Of a stretch of DNA of 64,000 nt, positions 47,694-57,760 are shown in pieces. Every line of letters begins with the position of its first letter. Position 1 is the stretch's first letter. A program made the translations under genes and the position numbers. The notes under the pieces were generated by a model. That model was not told where the DNA came from. It made no database searches and saw nothing but the letters and a program-made list of their open reading frames with translations. Source of the DNA: Burkholderia sp. SRS-46 (GTDB taxonomy: Bacteria > Pseudomonadota > Gammaproteobacteria > Burkholderiales > Burkholderiaceae); assembly GCF_004343775.1 (NCBI RefSeq), contig NZ_PTXL01000009.1, forward strand, positions 310,001 through 374,000, in the 5' to 3' direction.

Positions 47694-49913
47694 CTACAGC
47701 ACCGCGACGACCTTCACGCGCCCCGGCTCCGCCGCCGCGACCACCTGGCCGTCGACGCGCCGGAACGTCAGCGACACGCTGTCGTCGCCGACCCGCAGGC
47801 CGTCGATCCGCAGCCAGTCGATGCCTTCCGGCAGCGCCGGGCGCTCGACCCGCACTTCGTGACGCGCGGCGTCGACGCTCACGCCGAGGCAGGCCTGCAG
47901 CATCATGAACGGCGCGCCGGCCGCCCACGCCTGCGGCAGGCACGCGACCGGATACGCGGTCGGCGGCTCGCCGCGCCGGCGCGGGAACCCGCAGAACAGC
48001 TCCGGCAGCCGCATCTCGAAGCTCACCGCGGCCTCGAACAGCGCGCGCAGCAGGCTCAGCACGGCGGCCTTGTCGCCGTAGCGCGCGAGCCCGCGCGCGG
48101 CGAGCGCATTGTCGTGCGGCCACACCGAGCCGTTGTGATACGCCATCGGGTTGAAGCGCGGCTGGCCGGCGGCCAGCGTGCGCACGCCCCAGCCGGTCTG
48201 AAACAGCGTCGAGCCGAGCACGTCCGCGACCGCCGCGCCGCGCGCCGGATCCGGCAGGCCGAACGCGAGCAGATGCCCGGCGTTCGACGCGAGCACGCGG
48301 CACAGCTCGCCGTGGCCGTCGAGCGCGATTCCGTAGAAGTTCGCCTCCGGCATCCAGAACAGCGCCTCGACCTGCTCGCGCAACTGCTTCGCGCGCAGCG
48401 CATAGCGCGTCGCATCGGCCGCGTGGCCGCGCCGCTGCGAGCACGCCGACATCGCGTCGAACGCCGCGCACGCATACGCCTGCACCTCGACCAGCGCGAC
48501 CGGCCCGTCGGGGAAGCGGCCGTCGGCATGGAACACCGAGTCGTGGCTGTCCTTCCAGCCCTGGTTCGCGAGACCGCGCTCCGACGTGCGCTGGTAATCA
48601 AGCAGTCCGTACGGATTGCGGTCGCACTTGTCGGTCACCCACTGGATCGCGCGTTCGAGCGCGGGCCACAGCTCGTCGAGCAGCGCATCGTCGCCGGTAT
48701 GCTCGACATAGGCGCCCGCCAGCACGACGAACAGCGGCGTCGTGTCGACGCCGCCGTAGTACAGCGCGAACGGCACCTCGCCCGTCGCCGCCATCTCGCT
48801 CTTGCGGAACTCGTGCATGATCTTGCCCGGCTCGGCATCGCGGAACGCGGACGTCTCGCGCGCCTGGTACGCGGCGAGAAACCGCAGCACGCCGCGCGCG
48901 AGCGACGGCTGCAGCCACAGCATCTGCAGCGACGTGATCACCGCGTCGCGGCCGAACGGCGTCGAAAACCACGGAATGCCCGCATACGGATACGGGCCGG
49001 TGTCGAGCTGCGTCGTCAGCAGGCCGAGATCCGCGAGCGAACGGTCGAGCCACGCATTGAACAGCGGGTTGCCGGTGCGCACGCGGGCCATCGTCGCGCG
49101 CCGCGCGCGCATCGCGCGGTGCACCGCGACGAGCGCCGTGCGCAGCGCGGGGCGATCGCACGCGGGGCCTTCGCCCGGCGCATCGCCGACCGTCGCCTCG
49201 ACGGTCAGGTAGATCGACACGCACGCCTGCGCGGCGATCGTCAGCGTGTAGTCGGCGCGATCGACCGACAGCGCGTCGGGCGCCGGCGAGAAATTGAGTT
49301 TCACCGCGCGCTCGACGCCGTCGAGCCCGTCGTAGCGCAGGCGCACCGCGCCCGCGTCGATGCGCGGCGCCGCGACCGTGCCGCGGCGCGCGCGCTGCGT
49401 GCCGCGCACCTCGAACATGTCCTTGAAATCCGCGGAGAACGACAGCGACAGCGGCACTTCGGCCTCGCTCGCGCCGTAGTTCGTCAGCGTCAGCGCCTCG
49501 TAGAGCACGTTGTTCGCGAGCACGCGCATCCGCTCGATGTGGATCACGCCCTCGGGCGTCTCGTGGCCGCCGAGCGGCGGCAGCGGCCGGTTCGTCAGGT
49601 GCGCGGTGAACGATGCGTTGTCGGCGCTCGTCGCGCCCGACAGCAGCGACGGCGCGCGGCCGCCGAACGTCAGGCGCCATTTCGACAGCACGCGCATGTC
49701 GTCGACGAACAGGCCGTCGTCGTGGCCGCCGATGTCGCCGAGCGCGTCGCTCACCACGAACGCGTCGCCGGCCTTCAGCACGTACTGGTTGTTGCGCGCG
49801 GCCGCCTGCGGATCGGCTTCCGGCGCGATGAATGCGGGGCCCGACGCTTTGGTCGGGGAAAGCGGCGCGACCTGCGGCGCGCGCGTCGTCGTTTCGTCGG
49901 CTTGATTCGGCAT
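47694..49913 (-). CDS. Amylo-alpha-1,6-glucosidase/glycogen debranching-like enzyme
   Basis: This 739-residue protein has the bacterial GDE N-terminal beta domain (LKAGDAFVVSDALGDIGG, then DDMRVLSKWRL, ~45-80). It has an (alpha/alpha)6 barrel with PYAGIPWFSTPFGRDAVITS and GVDTTPLFVVLAGAYV and the late NGSVWPHDNALAARGLARYG. Together these mark the glycogen-debranching N-terminal/trehalase-like family that hydrolyses alpha-glucan branches or trehalose-like linkages. AGGAG supports the ATG at 49913. There is no signal peptide. The substrate is not fixed. Confidence 0.87.
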   Translation of the reverse strand: MPNQADETTTRAPQVAPLSPTKASGPAFIAPEADPQAAARNNQYVLKAGDAFVVSDALGDIGGHDDGLFVDDMRVLSKWRLTFGGRAPSLLSGATSADNASFTAHLTNRPLPPLGGHETPEGVIHIERMRVLANNVLYEALTLTNYGASEAEVPLSLSFSADFKDMFEVRGTQRARRGTVAAPRIDAGAVRLRYDGLDGVERAVKLNFSPAPDALSVDRADYTLTIAAQACVSIYLTVEATVGDAPGEGPACDRPALRTALVAVHRAMRARRATMARVRTGNPLFNAWLDRSLADLGLLTTQLDTGPYPYAGIPWFSTPFGRDAVITSLQMLWLQPSLARGVLRFLAAYQARETSAFRDAEPGKIMHEFRKSEMAATGEVPFALYYGGVDTTPLFVVLAGAYVEHTGDDALLDELWPALERAIQWVTDKCDRNPYGLLDYQRTSERGLANQGWKDSHDSVFHADGRFPDGPVALVEVQAYACAAFDAMSACSQRRGHAADATRYALRAKQLREQVEALFWMPEANFYGIALDGHGELCRVLASNAGHLLAFGLPDPARGAAVADVLGSTLFQTGWGVRTLAAGQPRFNPMAYHNGSVWPHDNALAARGLARYGDKAAVLSLLRALFEAAVSFEMRLPELFCGFPRRRGEPPTAYPVACLPQAWAAGAPFMMLQACLGVSVDAARHEVRVERPALPEGIDWLRIDGLRVGDDSVSLTFRRVDGQVVAAAEPGRVKVVAVL

Positions 49914-50010
49914 CGATGCTCCTGGGTCGGCCAGGACGCGCGGCGCGCGTCGCCGGTTCCGCACAGGATAGGCCAGATTGCGCCGGGCGCGCAGCGAGCC
50001 GGACGAACAG

Positions 50011-50044
50011 CGGCCCCGCACGGCGTCGATGCCGTGCGGGGCCG
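50011..50044 (-). terminator. Terminator after the autotransporter gene
   Basis: A perfect 14-bp stem CGGCCCCGCACGGC/GCCGTGCGGGGCCG with a 6-base loop (GTCGAT) lies 52 bp after the autotransporter stop. The stem is strong but the T tract is weak on both strands. Confidence 0.7.
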
Positions 50045-50096
50045 CTTTGGGTGCGCCGCCGCGTCGGCGGCGGCTCAGGGGGCGCTCAGATGGGGC

Positions 50097-53000
50097 TCAG
50101 AAGCGCCACAGGATGTTGCCGAGCACCGCGTTGTCGCGCACGCCGCTGCCGAACTGGCCGCTGTACGACACGCCGAGCGTCAGGTTCTTCGTGACGCTCG
50201 CGTCGAGCCCCAGCTCGAGCACCGCGCTGTCGCGCGCGATCGGCACGCCCGCGACCTGGAACGACGCGCTGCCGGTCGCGAACGCGAACGTCGAGGTCGG
50301 CCGCGCGTTGCCGAACGCGTGCCGCCAGCCGACCGTGCCGCGCGCGGTCAGCGTGCCCTTCGCGAGCAGGCCGAGTTCGGTCGCCGCGCGCACGCCGAGG
50401 GTCGAGAAGCCGACGTGGCTCGTGTCCGAATCGGCGTGCAGCGCGGCCGCGCCGCCGGTTTCCGTGTAGCCGCTCGTATGCAGGCGCACGTACGCGAGCG
50501 CGGCGAACGGCTCGAGCGCGACGCGCCCCACGGGAATCGCGTAGCCGACCTCGCCGAACACCTGCGCGGTGTTCGCGTTGTAGCCGGCCGAGTTGCTGTC
50601 GCTGAAGCCCGCGTACGACGGACTGCGGCTCGCGTTGATCCGATGCCACGTATAAGCCGCGCCGCCGCGCACGCCGAGCGCGTCGAACTGCGCGCCGCCG
50701 TACAGCACGAACGAGTAGCTGTTCAACGACGCCGACGAGCTCTGGTCGTTGTCGAGCGAGCCGTGCGTGACGCTGCCCGCGACGCCGACGCGCGTGCGGT
50801 CGTTGAGCGCCATGTCCGCGCCGGCGATGAAGCCGGTCATGCTGCGGTTGATCGTCGACGCGTTGCCGTCGCCGGCGAGCCGGCTGCGGCCGCCGAAGCC
50901 CTGCCCCCACACCACCGGCCGGTACGGCACGTTGCCGACGCAGCCCGCGTGCGAGCCGAGCTGCCCGCCCGCCGCGGCGGCTCCCTTGTCGTCGCACAGC
51001 GCCGAGCCGCCCGACGACAGCGCCGCGAGCGGCCCCGATCCCGCCGCGAGCCCCTGGCGCACGCGATCCGACACCGCGTCGCGCACATAGCGGCTGTCGG
51101 TGATCAGCATGCTCTTCGCGCTCGCGTAGAACTCGCCGCCGAGCTGCCGGAACGCGGTGCGCGCGGTGGGCGCGTCGGCGACGAGCACCGAGTCGTACAC
51201 CGGGTTGCCGTCCTTCAGCGTGGAGATCGCGTTGGCGACCGCCACTTCGTTCGGCGTCGTCGCGATCGACGCGAACGACGTGCCGTTCGACCCGAGCTGC
51301 AGGTACACGTGATTCGCGTCATAGCTGAGCGTCGGCGTCACGAACGCATAGTTCGACTTCACGCCGGCGAACTGCCCCTGCACGCCGCCGCCCGCGCTCA
51401 GGATCGTGTACGGCTGGTTGGCCTGGTACGACGCGTTGCTCGCGATCACCTGCACGGTGCCGCCGTTCAGCGTCGCGCTGCCCGTCGCCACTAGGCTGCC
51501 GCTTTGCTGCGGCGTCGTGGCCACCTGCAGCGTCGAGCCCGGCTGGAACGTCACGGTGCCCGCGACGTTCAGCGCCTGCCCCGGCTGCGACAGCGCCGCG
51601 GTGCCGCCGCTCGAGACGATCAGGCCGCCGATCGTGCCGGTGCCCGTGACCGTCGCGCCGCCCTGCACGGTCACGGCCGAGGCGGCCAGCGAGCCGTTGA
51701 CGGCCAGCGTGCCGGCCGCGACCGTGGTCGGGCCGGACAGCGTGCTCGTGCCGGTGAGCGTCAGCTGGCCGCTGCCCGCCTGCGTGAGCGAGCCGCTGCC
51801 GGACAGGATGCTGGCAACCGTCACGTTGCCCGACTGGTTGAAGACGAGCGCGCCGTTGTTGGCGATGTTGCCCGCGACGCTGCCCGACGTGCCGCCGTTG
51901 CCGAGCTGCAGCGTGCCGCCGGCCGCGATCGTGGTGCCGCCCGTGTACGTGTTGCTGCCGGTCAGCACCTGCGTGCCGCTCGCCACCGTGACGCCGCCCG
52001 TGCCGCCGATCGCGCCGCCGAACGCGGTGCCGCCGCCGTTCAGCGCGAGCGCATTCGCACCGAGATTCACGTTGGTGCCGGCCGCGCCGGACAGCGCGCC
52101 GATCGTCTGCGCACCCGTCGCGCCGCTCACGTCGAGCGTCGCGCCCGTGCCGGCGAGGTTCACGGCCCCCGTCGACGCGAGGCTGCCGCCCGCGCCCAGC
52201 GCCAGCGTGCCGGCGCTGATCGTCGTGCCGCCGGTGTACGCGTTCGCGCCCGTCAGCGTCACCGTCGCTGCGCCGGCCTTCGCAAGCGCGCCCCCGCCGG
52301 TGATGCCGCTGCTCAGCGTGAGGGCATTGCTGCCGCCGAGCGTCAGCGTCGCGCCCGTCCCGAGGTTGACCGCGTTGCCGAACGTCATGGCGGCGCTCGT
52401 ATCGAGCGTCGCGGCGCCGCCGACGTTCACCGCGCCGTTGCCGAGCGCTCCGTTGTTGCCGAGCACCACGCCGCCGCCGTTCAGGTTGGTGCCGCCCGTG
52501 TACGCGTTCACGCCGGTCAGCGTCTGCGTGCCGGGGCCCGCGAGCGTCAGGCTGCCGGCGCCGCCGATCGTGCCGCCGAAGGTGCCGCTGGCCGTTCCGC
52601 CCAGCGTCAGCGCGTTGCCGCCCAGGTTGATGCTCGTCCCCGCACCGCCCGACAGCGCGCCGAGCGACTGGGCGCCCGTCGCGACGCTCAGGTCGAGCAC
52701 CGCGCCCGCGCCGGCCAGGTTCACCGCGCCGGTCGACGCGAAGCTGCCGCCCGCGCCGAGCGCCAGCGTGCCGCTATTGATCGTCGTGGTGCCCGTGTAG
52801 GTATTCGTGCCCGTCAGCGTCGTCGTCGCCTCGCCGTTCTTCACGAGACCGCCTCCGCCGGAAATCGCGCCGCTCAGCCCGAGGGCGTTGCTGCCGCCGA
52901 GCGTCAGCGCCGCGCCCGTCCCGAGGTTGACGGCGTTGGCGAGCGTCAGGCTCGTGTTCGTATCCAGCGTGGCCGCGCCACCGACGTTCACCGTGCCGCT

Positions 53001-55673
53001 GCCGAGCGCCCCGTTGTTGCCGAGCACCACGGTGCCGCTGATCAGGTTCGTGCCGCCCGTGTAGCTGCTCACGCCGTTCAGCGTCTGCGTACCGGTGCCG
53101 GCCAGCGTCAGGCCGCCCGCGCCGCCGATCGCGCCGTTGTACGTCGCGCTGCCGCTGCCCTGCAGCGTGAGCGTGCTGCCGCCGAGGTTCACGTTCGTGC
53201 CGGCCACGCCCGTCAACGCGCCGATCCTCTGCGCGCCGCCCGCGGCGATGTCGAACGCGGCGCCCGCGTTCGCCAGGTTCACCGTGCCGGCCGCCGACAG
53301 GCTGCCGCCCGCGCCGATCGCCAGCGTGCCGGCGTTGATCGTCGTGCCGCCCGTGAAGTTGCTCTCGCCCGTCAACGTCGTCGTCGCCTCGCCGTTCTTC
53401 ACGAGACCGCCGCCGCCGGAAATCTTGCCGCTCAGCCCGAGGGCATTGCTGCCGCCGAGCGTCAGCGTCATGCTGTCCGCAAGGTTGATGTCGTTGGCGA
53501 CCGTCAATCCCGTGGTCGTATCGAGCGTCGCCGCACCGCCGACGTTCAGCGCGCCGGTGCCGAGCGCCTGGGCATTGCCGAGCACCAGGCTGCCGGCGTT
53601 CAGCGTCGTGCCGCCCGAGAAGTTGTTCGCGCCGGACAGCGTCACCGCCGCCGCGCCGTTCTTCACGAGGCCGCCCCCGCCGGATATCGTGCCGCCCAGC
53701 CCGAGCGCGGTGCTGCCGGCGAGCGTCAGCGTCTTGCCCGTGGCGATGTTGATGGCGTTCGCGAGCGACACGTTGGTGGTCGCGTCGAGCGACGACGAGC
53801 CGGTGACGTTCACCGTGCCGCTGCCGAGCGACGTATTGCTGCCGACCGCGAGATTGCCGCCGTTCAGGGTCGTGCCGCCCGTATACACGTTGGTGCCGGT
53901 CAGCGACTGCGTGCCGGGGCCCGCGATCGTGATGCCGCCCGCGCCGCCGATCGTGCCGGCGTACGTCGCATTGCCGCTGCCGTTGAGCGTCAGGTTGTTG
54001 TTGCCGAGGTCCACGTTCGTGCCGGCCGCGCCCGCCAGCGCGCCGATCGTCCGCGCGCCCGACGCGGCGCCCAGGTCGAACGTCGCGCCCGCGCCGGTGA
54101 GGTTGACCGTGCCGGTCGCCGACACGGTGCCGGCGCCGCTCAGCGCGAGCGTGCCGCTGTTGATCGTCGTATCGCCCGTGAACGTGTTCTCGCCGCTCAG
54201 CGTCACGGTCGCCGAGCCGTTCTTCACGAGGCCGCCGTTGCCGTTGATCGCGCCGGCCAGCCCGAGATTGTTGCTGCCGCCGAGCGTCAGCGTCGTACCG
54301 GTGGCGAGATTGACGATGTTGCTGAGCGTCACGTTCGTGCTGGTGTCGAGCGACGCCGACGCATTGACGTTCAACGTGCCGGCGCCGAGCGCCGAATTGT
54401 TGCCCACCACGATGCCGCCGGCGTTCAGATTCGTGCCACCGATGTAGGTGTTCGCGCCCGTCAGCGTCAGTATGCCGCCGTCGTTCTTCGTCAGCGCGCC
54501 GCCGCCCGACACCGTGCCCGACAGCGTGAGCCCGGTCGCACCCTGCACCGTCAGCCCGCCGACGATCGACACGTCGTTGGAGACGTTGAGCCCCGCCGTG
54601 CCCGCCTGCAGCGCGCCGCCGTTGCCCGTGATGGTGCCCGTGCCGAGCGACGCGTTGTCGTTGATGATCGCGACGCCGCCCGACAGCGTTGCATCCTGCG
54701 CGGTCGACGGGCCGTTGATCGTCCAGTTGCCGCTCTGGACGTCCAGGTGATTGAAATTGATGTAGTTGTTGACCGCGATCGTGCCGTTCGCGCCGGCCCC
54801 CTGCTTCAGGTTGAGGGTGTTGTTGCCGCCGTCGCCGCCGTCGACCGTGCCCGTTGCCGCGACGCCGAGCGTGACCGGGCCGACCGTGATGTTGAACGCG
54901 CCGCCGGTGCCGCCCGCCGTGTTGACCTGCGAGCCCGTCATCGCATTGAACGTGTTGGTGCTGTTCGCGCCCATCGACACGCTGCCGTTGATCGTGCCCG
55001 AATTGGTAAACGTATTGCCTGCCCCGGGCGTGCCGTTCGAACCGAGCGACACGCGGCCGGTGATCGTCCCGCTGTTCGTCATGTTGACCGTGGCGCCGCC
55101 GTACGCGGCGACCACGGGCGCGTCCGCGCCGGTGAGGGTCGCGCCGACCAGCGGGTTCGAGCCGATCGTGCCGGTGTTGTTGATCACCGACGTGCCGCCG
55201 GTGCCGTTCTGGACCGACAGCGCCATGCCCGTCACGCCGCTGATCGCCACCCCGGTCGAGCCGTTCATCGTGCCGTTGTTGGTGACGCTGGTTCCGGCGC
55301 TCGCCGCCGCGTTGCCGATCACCGCGCCGCTCGACAGCACGCCGAGCCCCGAGCCGAGCGCCGACGGGTCGATCGTGCCGTTGTTGATCAGTTGGGTATT
55401 GTTACCCGTCAGCGACATCGCCGTGCCGCCGACGCCGAGCAGCACGCCGACGCTCGCGCCGGGGTTGACGGTCGCGTGGATGTTGTTCGCGCTGTTCGAA
55501 TAGCTCGGCGCGAGCGGGTTGGCGACGCCCGAGCAGGTCACGGTGGTGCCCGCCGTGGTACAGGTCGCGTAGGCCGGCACGATGCCGGCGCCGGTGAGCG
55601 CGAGGCAGACGCCGGTGGGCAGCAGGAATCGCGGAAGGGTCTCTCTGTTTTTTCTCGAACGCGTGCGGCTCAT
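50097..55673 (-). CDS. Autotransporter (type Va) with passenger repeats
   Basis: This 1858-residue surface protein has a signal region with a basic start and hydrophobic core ending near PAYA. A passenger of ~1540 residues is made of beta-helical autotransporter-associated repeats (GxNxYTGGTxxNxG, then TLxLGGSNALGLSG). A C-terminal ~270-residue beta-barrel ends in the usual aromatic, WRF. The passenger likely crosses the outer membrane through the barrel to act as an adhesin or surface factor; no protease triad or RGD site was noticed. AGGAG supports the start. The repeats sit back to back as a two-module alternating pattern (see the repeat entry). Confidence 0.93.
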   Translation of the reverse strand: MSRTRSRKNRETLPRFLLPTGVCLALTGAGIVPAYATCTTAGTTVTCSGVANPLAPSYSNSANNIHATVNPGASVGVLLGVGGTAMSLTGNNTQLINNGTIDPSALGSGLGVLSSGAVIGNAAASAGTSVTNNGTMNGSTGVAISGVTGMALSVQNGTGGTSVINNTGTIGSNPLVGATLTGADAPVVAAYGGATVNMTNSGTITGRVSLGSNGTPGAGNTFTNSGTINGSVSMGANSTNTFNAMTGSQVNTAGGTGGAFNITVGPVTLGVAATGTVDGGDGGNNTLNLKQGAGANGTIAVNNYINFNHLDVQSGNWTINGPSTAQDATLSGGVAIINDNASLGTGTITGNGGALQAGTAGLNVSNDVSIVGGLTVQGATGLTLSGTVSGGGALTKNDGGILTLTGANTYIGGTNLNAGGIVVGNNSALGAGTLNVNASASLDTSTNVTLSNIVNLATGTTLTLGGSNNLGLAGAINGNGGLVKNGSATVTLSGENTFTGDTTINSGTLALSGAGTVSATGTVNLTGAGATFDLGAASGARTIGALAGAAGTNVDLGNNNLTLNGSGNATYAGTIGGAGGITIAGPGTQSLTGTNVYTGGTTLNGGNLAVGSNTSLGSGTVNVTGSSSLDATTNVSLANAINIATGKTLTLAGSTALGLGGTISGGGGLVKNGAAAVTLSGANNFSGGTTLNAGSLVLGNAQALGTGALNVGGAATLDTTTGLTVANDINLADSMTLTLGGSNALGLSGKISGGGGLVKNGEATTTLTGESNFTGGTTINAGTLAIGAGGSLSAAGTVNLANAGAAFDIAAGGAQRIGALTGVAGTNVNLGGSTLTLQGSGSATYNGAIGGAGGLTLAGTGTQTLNGVSSYTGGTNLISGTVVLGNNGALGSGTVNVGGAATLDTNTSLTLANAVNLGTGAALTLGGSNALGLSGAISGGGGLVKNGEATTTLTGTNTYTGTTTINSGTLALGAGGSFASTGAVNLAGAGAVLDLSVATGAQSLGALSGGAGTSINLGGNALTLGGTASGTFGGTIGGAGSLTLAGPGTQTLTGVNAYTGGTNLNGGGVVLGNNGALGNGAVNVGGAATLDTSAAMTFGNAVNLGTGATLTLGGSNALTLSSGITGGGALAKAGAATVTLTGANAYTGGTTISAGTLALGAGGSLASTGAVNLAGTGATLDVSGATGAQTIGALSGAAGTNVNLGANALALNGGGTAFGGAIGGTGGVTVASGTQVLTGSNTYTGGTTIAAGGTLQLGNGGTSGSVAGNIANNGALVFNQSGNVTVASILSGSGSLTQAGSGQLTLTGTSTLSGPTTVAAGTLAVNGSLAASAVTVQGGATVTGTGTIGGLIVSSGGTAALSQPGQALNVAGTVTFQPGSTLQVATTPQQSGSLVATGSATLNGGTVQVIASNASYQANQPYTILSAGGGVQGQFAGVKSNYAFVTPTLSYDANHVYLQLGSNGTSFASIATTPNEVAVANAISTLKDGNPVYDSVLVADAPTARTAFRQLGGEFYASAKSMLITDSRYVRDAVSDRVRQGLAAGSGPLAALSSGGSALCDDKGAAAAGGQLGSHAGCVGNVPYRPVVWGQGFGGRSRLAGDGNASTINRSMTGFIAGADMALNDRTRVGVAGSVTHGSLDNDQSSSASLNSYSFVLYGGAQFDALGVRGGAAYTWHRINASRSPSYAGFSDSNSAGYNANTAQVFGEVGYAIPVGRVALEPFAALAYVRLHTSGYTETGGAAALHADSDTSHVGFSTLGVRAATELGLLAKGTLTARGTVGWRHAFGNARPTSTFAFATGSASFQVAGVPIARDSAVLELGLDASVTKNLTLGVSYSGQFGSGVRDNAVLGNILWRF
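51940..54460 (-). repeat. Tandem passenger repeats in the autotransporter
   Basis: Near-identical coding modules recur with the plus-strand anchor GTGTAC/GTGAAC/GTGTAGG-type block at about 51945, 52236, 52499, 52796, 53058, 53353, 53611, 53880, 54177 and 54445. The spacing alternates between ~265 and ~295 bp, so the true unit is a ~560-bp dimer. Such identity makes the gene prone to copy-number change by recombination. Confidence 0.7.
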
Positions 55674-56479
55674 GCTGATGCTCTCCTGTCTGTCAGCGGA
55701 TACGGCGGCAAGGAACGACTCGATGGCTCTTAACGGCCACGATGACGGTTGAAAATCGCGGGCAAGACGTGCCCCTCCGACGCCCCGGAAAACGGGATCG
55801 GATTGATTCAGGATGTGACGATTGAAATCGGCCCGGAAATGCGAACAGCGGCGCTATTCGAATGGCATGACGGCGCCCCCTCTGGCAGCGACATTCTGGT
55901 TGATTTGATGACTGCCCTGCATATTGTCAGACAAGGCTATATCAAACCCACCCTATTTGCCAATCGGTATGTCACGTTGAATTGACCTAAGGCAGCGGGT
56001 CATCTATTGAATTGCATAAAACGGCCGATAGTATCGTTACGCGCGAAAGCCGTGATGGGCCGCAGGTCTTGCAGGCCTTACCTGGCGGGATGTAACGAGC
56101 CGTAATGCGCGCAAGAAGCCAGGTACGCGGGCGCAAACGATTCAATGGTCGGGACCGATTCGCGAATCCCGACGATGCCGCGCCGCAATACATTACCGAT
56201 CGAAAATATCGCAGATTTTATTCTTGAGTTTACGAAAATAATTAAGCATTTTATTAACAGCGTAAATCACCATTTTTACGGGAATTTCGTTTCGAATTTC
56301 GATTCGTCAGAACGAGATGCGGCGTGAAATGCGCAATTTGAGTTGGCGACCGATGCGGATCCGCCGCGCGGCATGCGGCATGCGGAATGCGCCGCGCGAC
56401 GGTGCGGGAGGGTGCAGGACGTGGAGGGAATGAAACGAGGCCGAATCAGGGAACGGCGGGGCCCCGGCCGCGCCGCGCG
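55674..56479. other. AT-rich intergenic stretch with possible small ORF
   Basis: This ~800-bp region lies between the autotransporter and the MreB paralogue. From about 56180 to 56340 it is strongly AT-rich, very unlike its neighbours. A TTG-started frame at 55749-55985 could encode 78 residues, but it has no clear ribosome site or family, and I do not call it a gene. The region may hold the autotransporter promoter and an old insertion. Confidence 0.45.
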
Positions 56480-57514
56480 TCAGGCGGCCGCGCGCACCGG
56501 GAACTGCCCCATCGCCGCGCCCGCGCCACGCACCGCGCAGGTCAGCGGATCGTCCGCGACCCGCACCGCCAGGCCGGTCTCGTCGTGCAGCCGCTTGCCG
56601 AGGTTCGCCAGCAGCGATCCGCCGCCGGTCAGCACGATGCCGCGATCCGCGATGTCGGTGATCAGCTCGGGCGGCGCGTTCTCGAGCGTGCGCTTGACCG
56701 CGCTCACCACCGCGTTCAGCGGCGCGGCGAGCGCATCGGCGATGTCGTGGTTGCTGAGCTCGACCGTGCGCGGCAGGCCGTCGACGACGCTGCGGCCGAC
56801 CGCCCGCATCGTGTCGCGCGGCACGTCGGCGCTCGCGGTGCCGATCGTCTTCTTCACGTGCTCGGCGGTCTGCTCGCCGAGCTGCACGCCGTACAGCGTG
56901 CGGATATGGTTGACGATCGCCGCGTCGAACTGCTCGCCGCCGACGCGGATCGCCTCGCGATAGACGATGCCGCCGAGCGCGATCACCGCGACCTCGGTGG
57001 TGCCGCCGCCGATGTCGACGACCAGCGAGCCGACCGCGTCGGTCACCGGCAGCCCCGCGCCGAACGCGGCGGCAAGCGCCTCGTCGACCAGCGTGACGCG
57101 CGCGGCGCCCGCCGCGAGCGCGGCCTCGGACAGCGCATGCCGCTCGACCGCCGTCGCGCCGGACGGCACGCACAGCGTGACCTCGACGCGCCGGCCGAAG
57201 CGCGAGCGCGTGCGCGACATGTCGATGAAGTGACGGATCATCTGCTCGGCCGCGTGCGCGTCGGCGATCACGCCGTGCTGCAGCGGCCGCACGGCTTCGA
57301 GATGCACCGGCTCGCGGCCGAGCAGCGCCTTCGCGCGCTCGCCGACCGCCTCGAGCGTCGGCCGGGCGACCGCGCCGTCCGGCTTGCGGAAGCAGATGAC
57401 CGACGGCTGGTTCACCACCACGCCTCGATCGTGCGTGTAGATCCGCGTGGTCGCGGTTCCCGTATCGATCGCAACGGGTTGCGCAAACAGCTTTCCGAAC
57501 AGCGGTGTCGGCAT
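56480..57514 (-). CDS. MreB-like actin-fold protein (stand-alone paralogue)
   Basis: This 344-residue MreB/Hsp70-actin superfamily protein has phosphate-1 VAIDTGTATTRIY (~residue 14), phosphate-2 SLVVDIGGGTTEVAVIALGG (~residue 163) and the adenosine motif GIVLTGGGSLLANLGKRL. The rest is collinear with MreB. mreC/mreD are not adjacent, so it is not the main rod-shape operon. The Burkholderia primary MreB lies elsewhere. The role of the second copy is unknown. Confidence 0.9.
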   Translation of the reverse strand: MPTPLFGKLFAQPVAIDTGTATTRIYTHDRGVVVNQPSVICFRKPDGAVARPTLEAVGERAKALLGREPVHLEAVRPLQHGVIADAHAAEQMIRHFIDMSRTRSRFGRRVEVTLCVPSGATAVERHALSEAALAAGAARVTLVDEALAAAFGAGLPVTDAVGSLVVDIGGGTTEVAVIALGGIVYREAIRVGGEQFDAAIVNHIRTLYGVQLGEQTAEHVKKTIGTASADVPRDTMRAVGRSVVDGLPRTVELSNHDIADALAAPLNAVVSAVKRTLENAPPELITDIADRGIVLTGGGSLLANLGKRLHDETGLAVRVADDPLTCAVRGAGAAMGQFPVRAAA

Positions 57515-57760
57515 GGTCAGGCCCTATACGAACGGGTGAAACGTTTTCGGCGGCGCACGGCGTGTGCCCGCCCATCTCTGCCTTAGCGGCAATTTGTGCC
57601 GATACTTTAATCAATTCTCGTGATTTTTTCGCGACTAATTGACCGACGTCCGCCCCGCCGCAACGCCCGTGTCTCGCGTCGGGCCCCCAAAACACGTTAA
57701 TCTCTCGGTTTTGCCTGTTCCCGCCAGGTTCCCGACGCCCGATCACGCCAGGAAAACACG

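Noticed and set aside
47640..51494. Open frame of 1284 codons on the + strand
   Set aside because: It crosses two real - strand genes and is Arg/His/Ala-rich with no domain; GC-rich antisense shadow.
51940..54460. Tandem DNA repeat array as a separate locus
   Set aside because: The repeats are in-frame passenger modules of the autotransporter, so they are listed as part of it.
51504..55733. Long open frame of 1409 codons on the + strand
   Set aside because: It is antisense to the autotransporter and its sequence is Arg/Ala-rich frame shadow; the opposite strand has clear signal, repeat and barrel features.
55749..55985. 78-codon ORF starting at TTG
   Set aside because: No ribosome site, unusual start, no family and short; kept only as a possibility in the gap entry.
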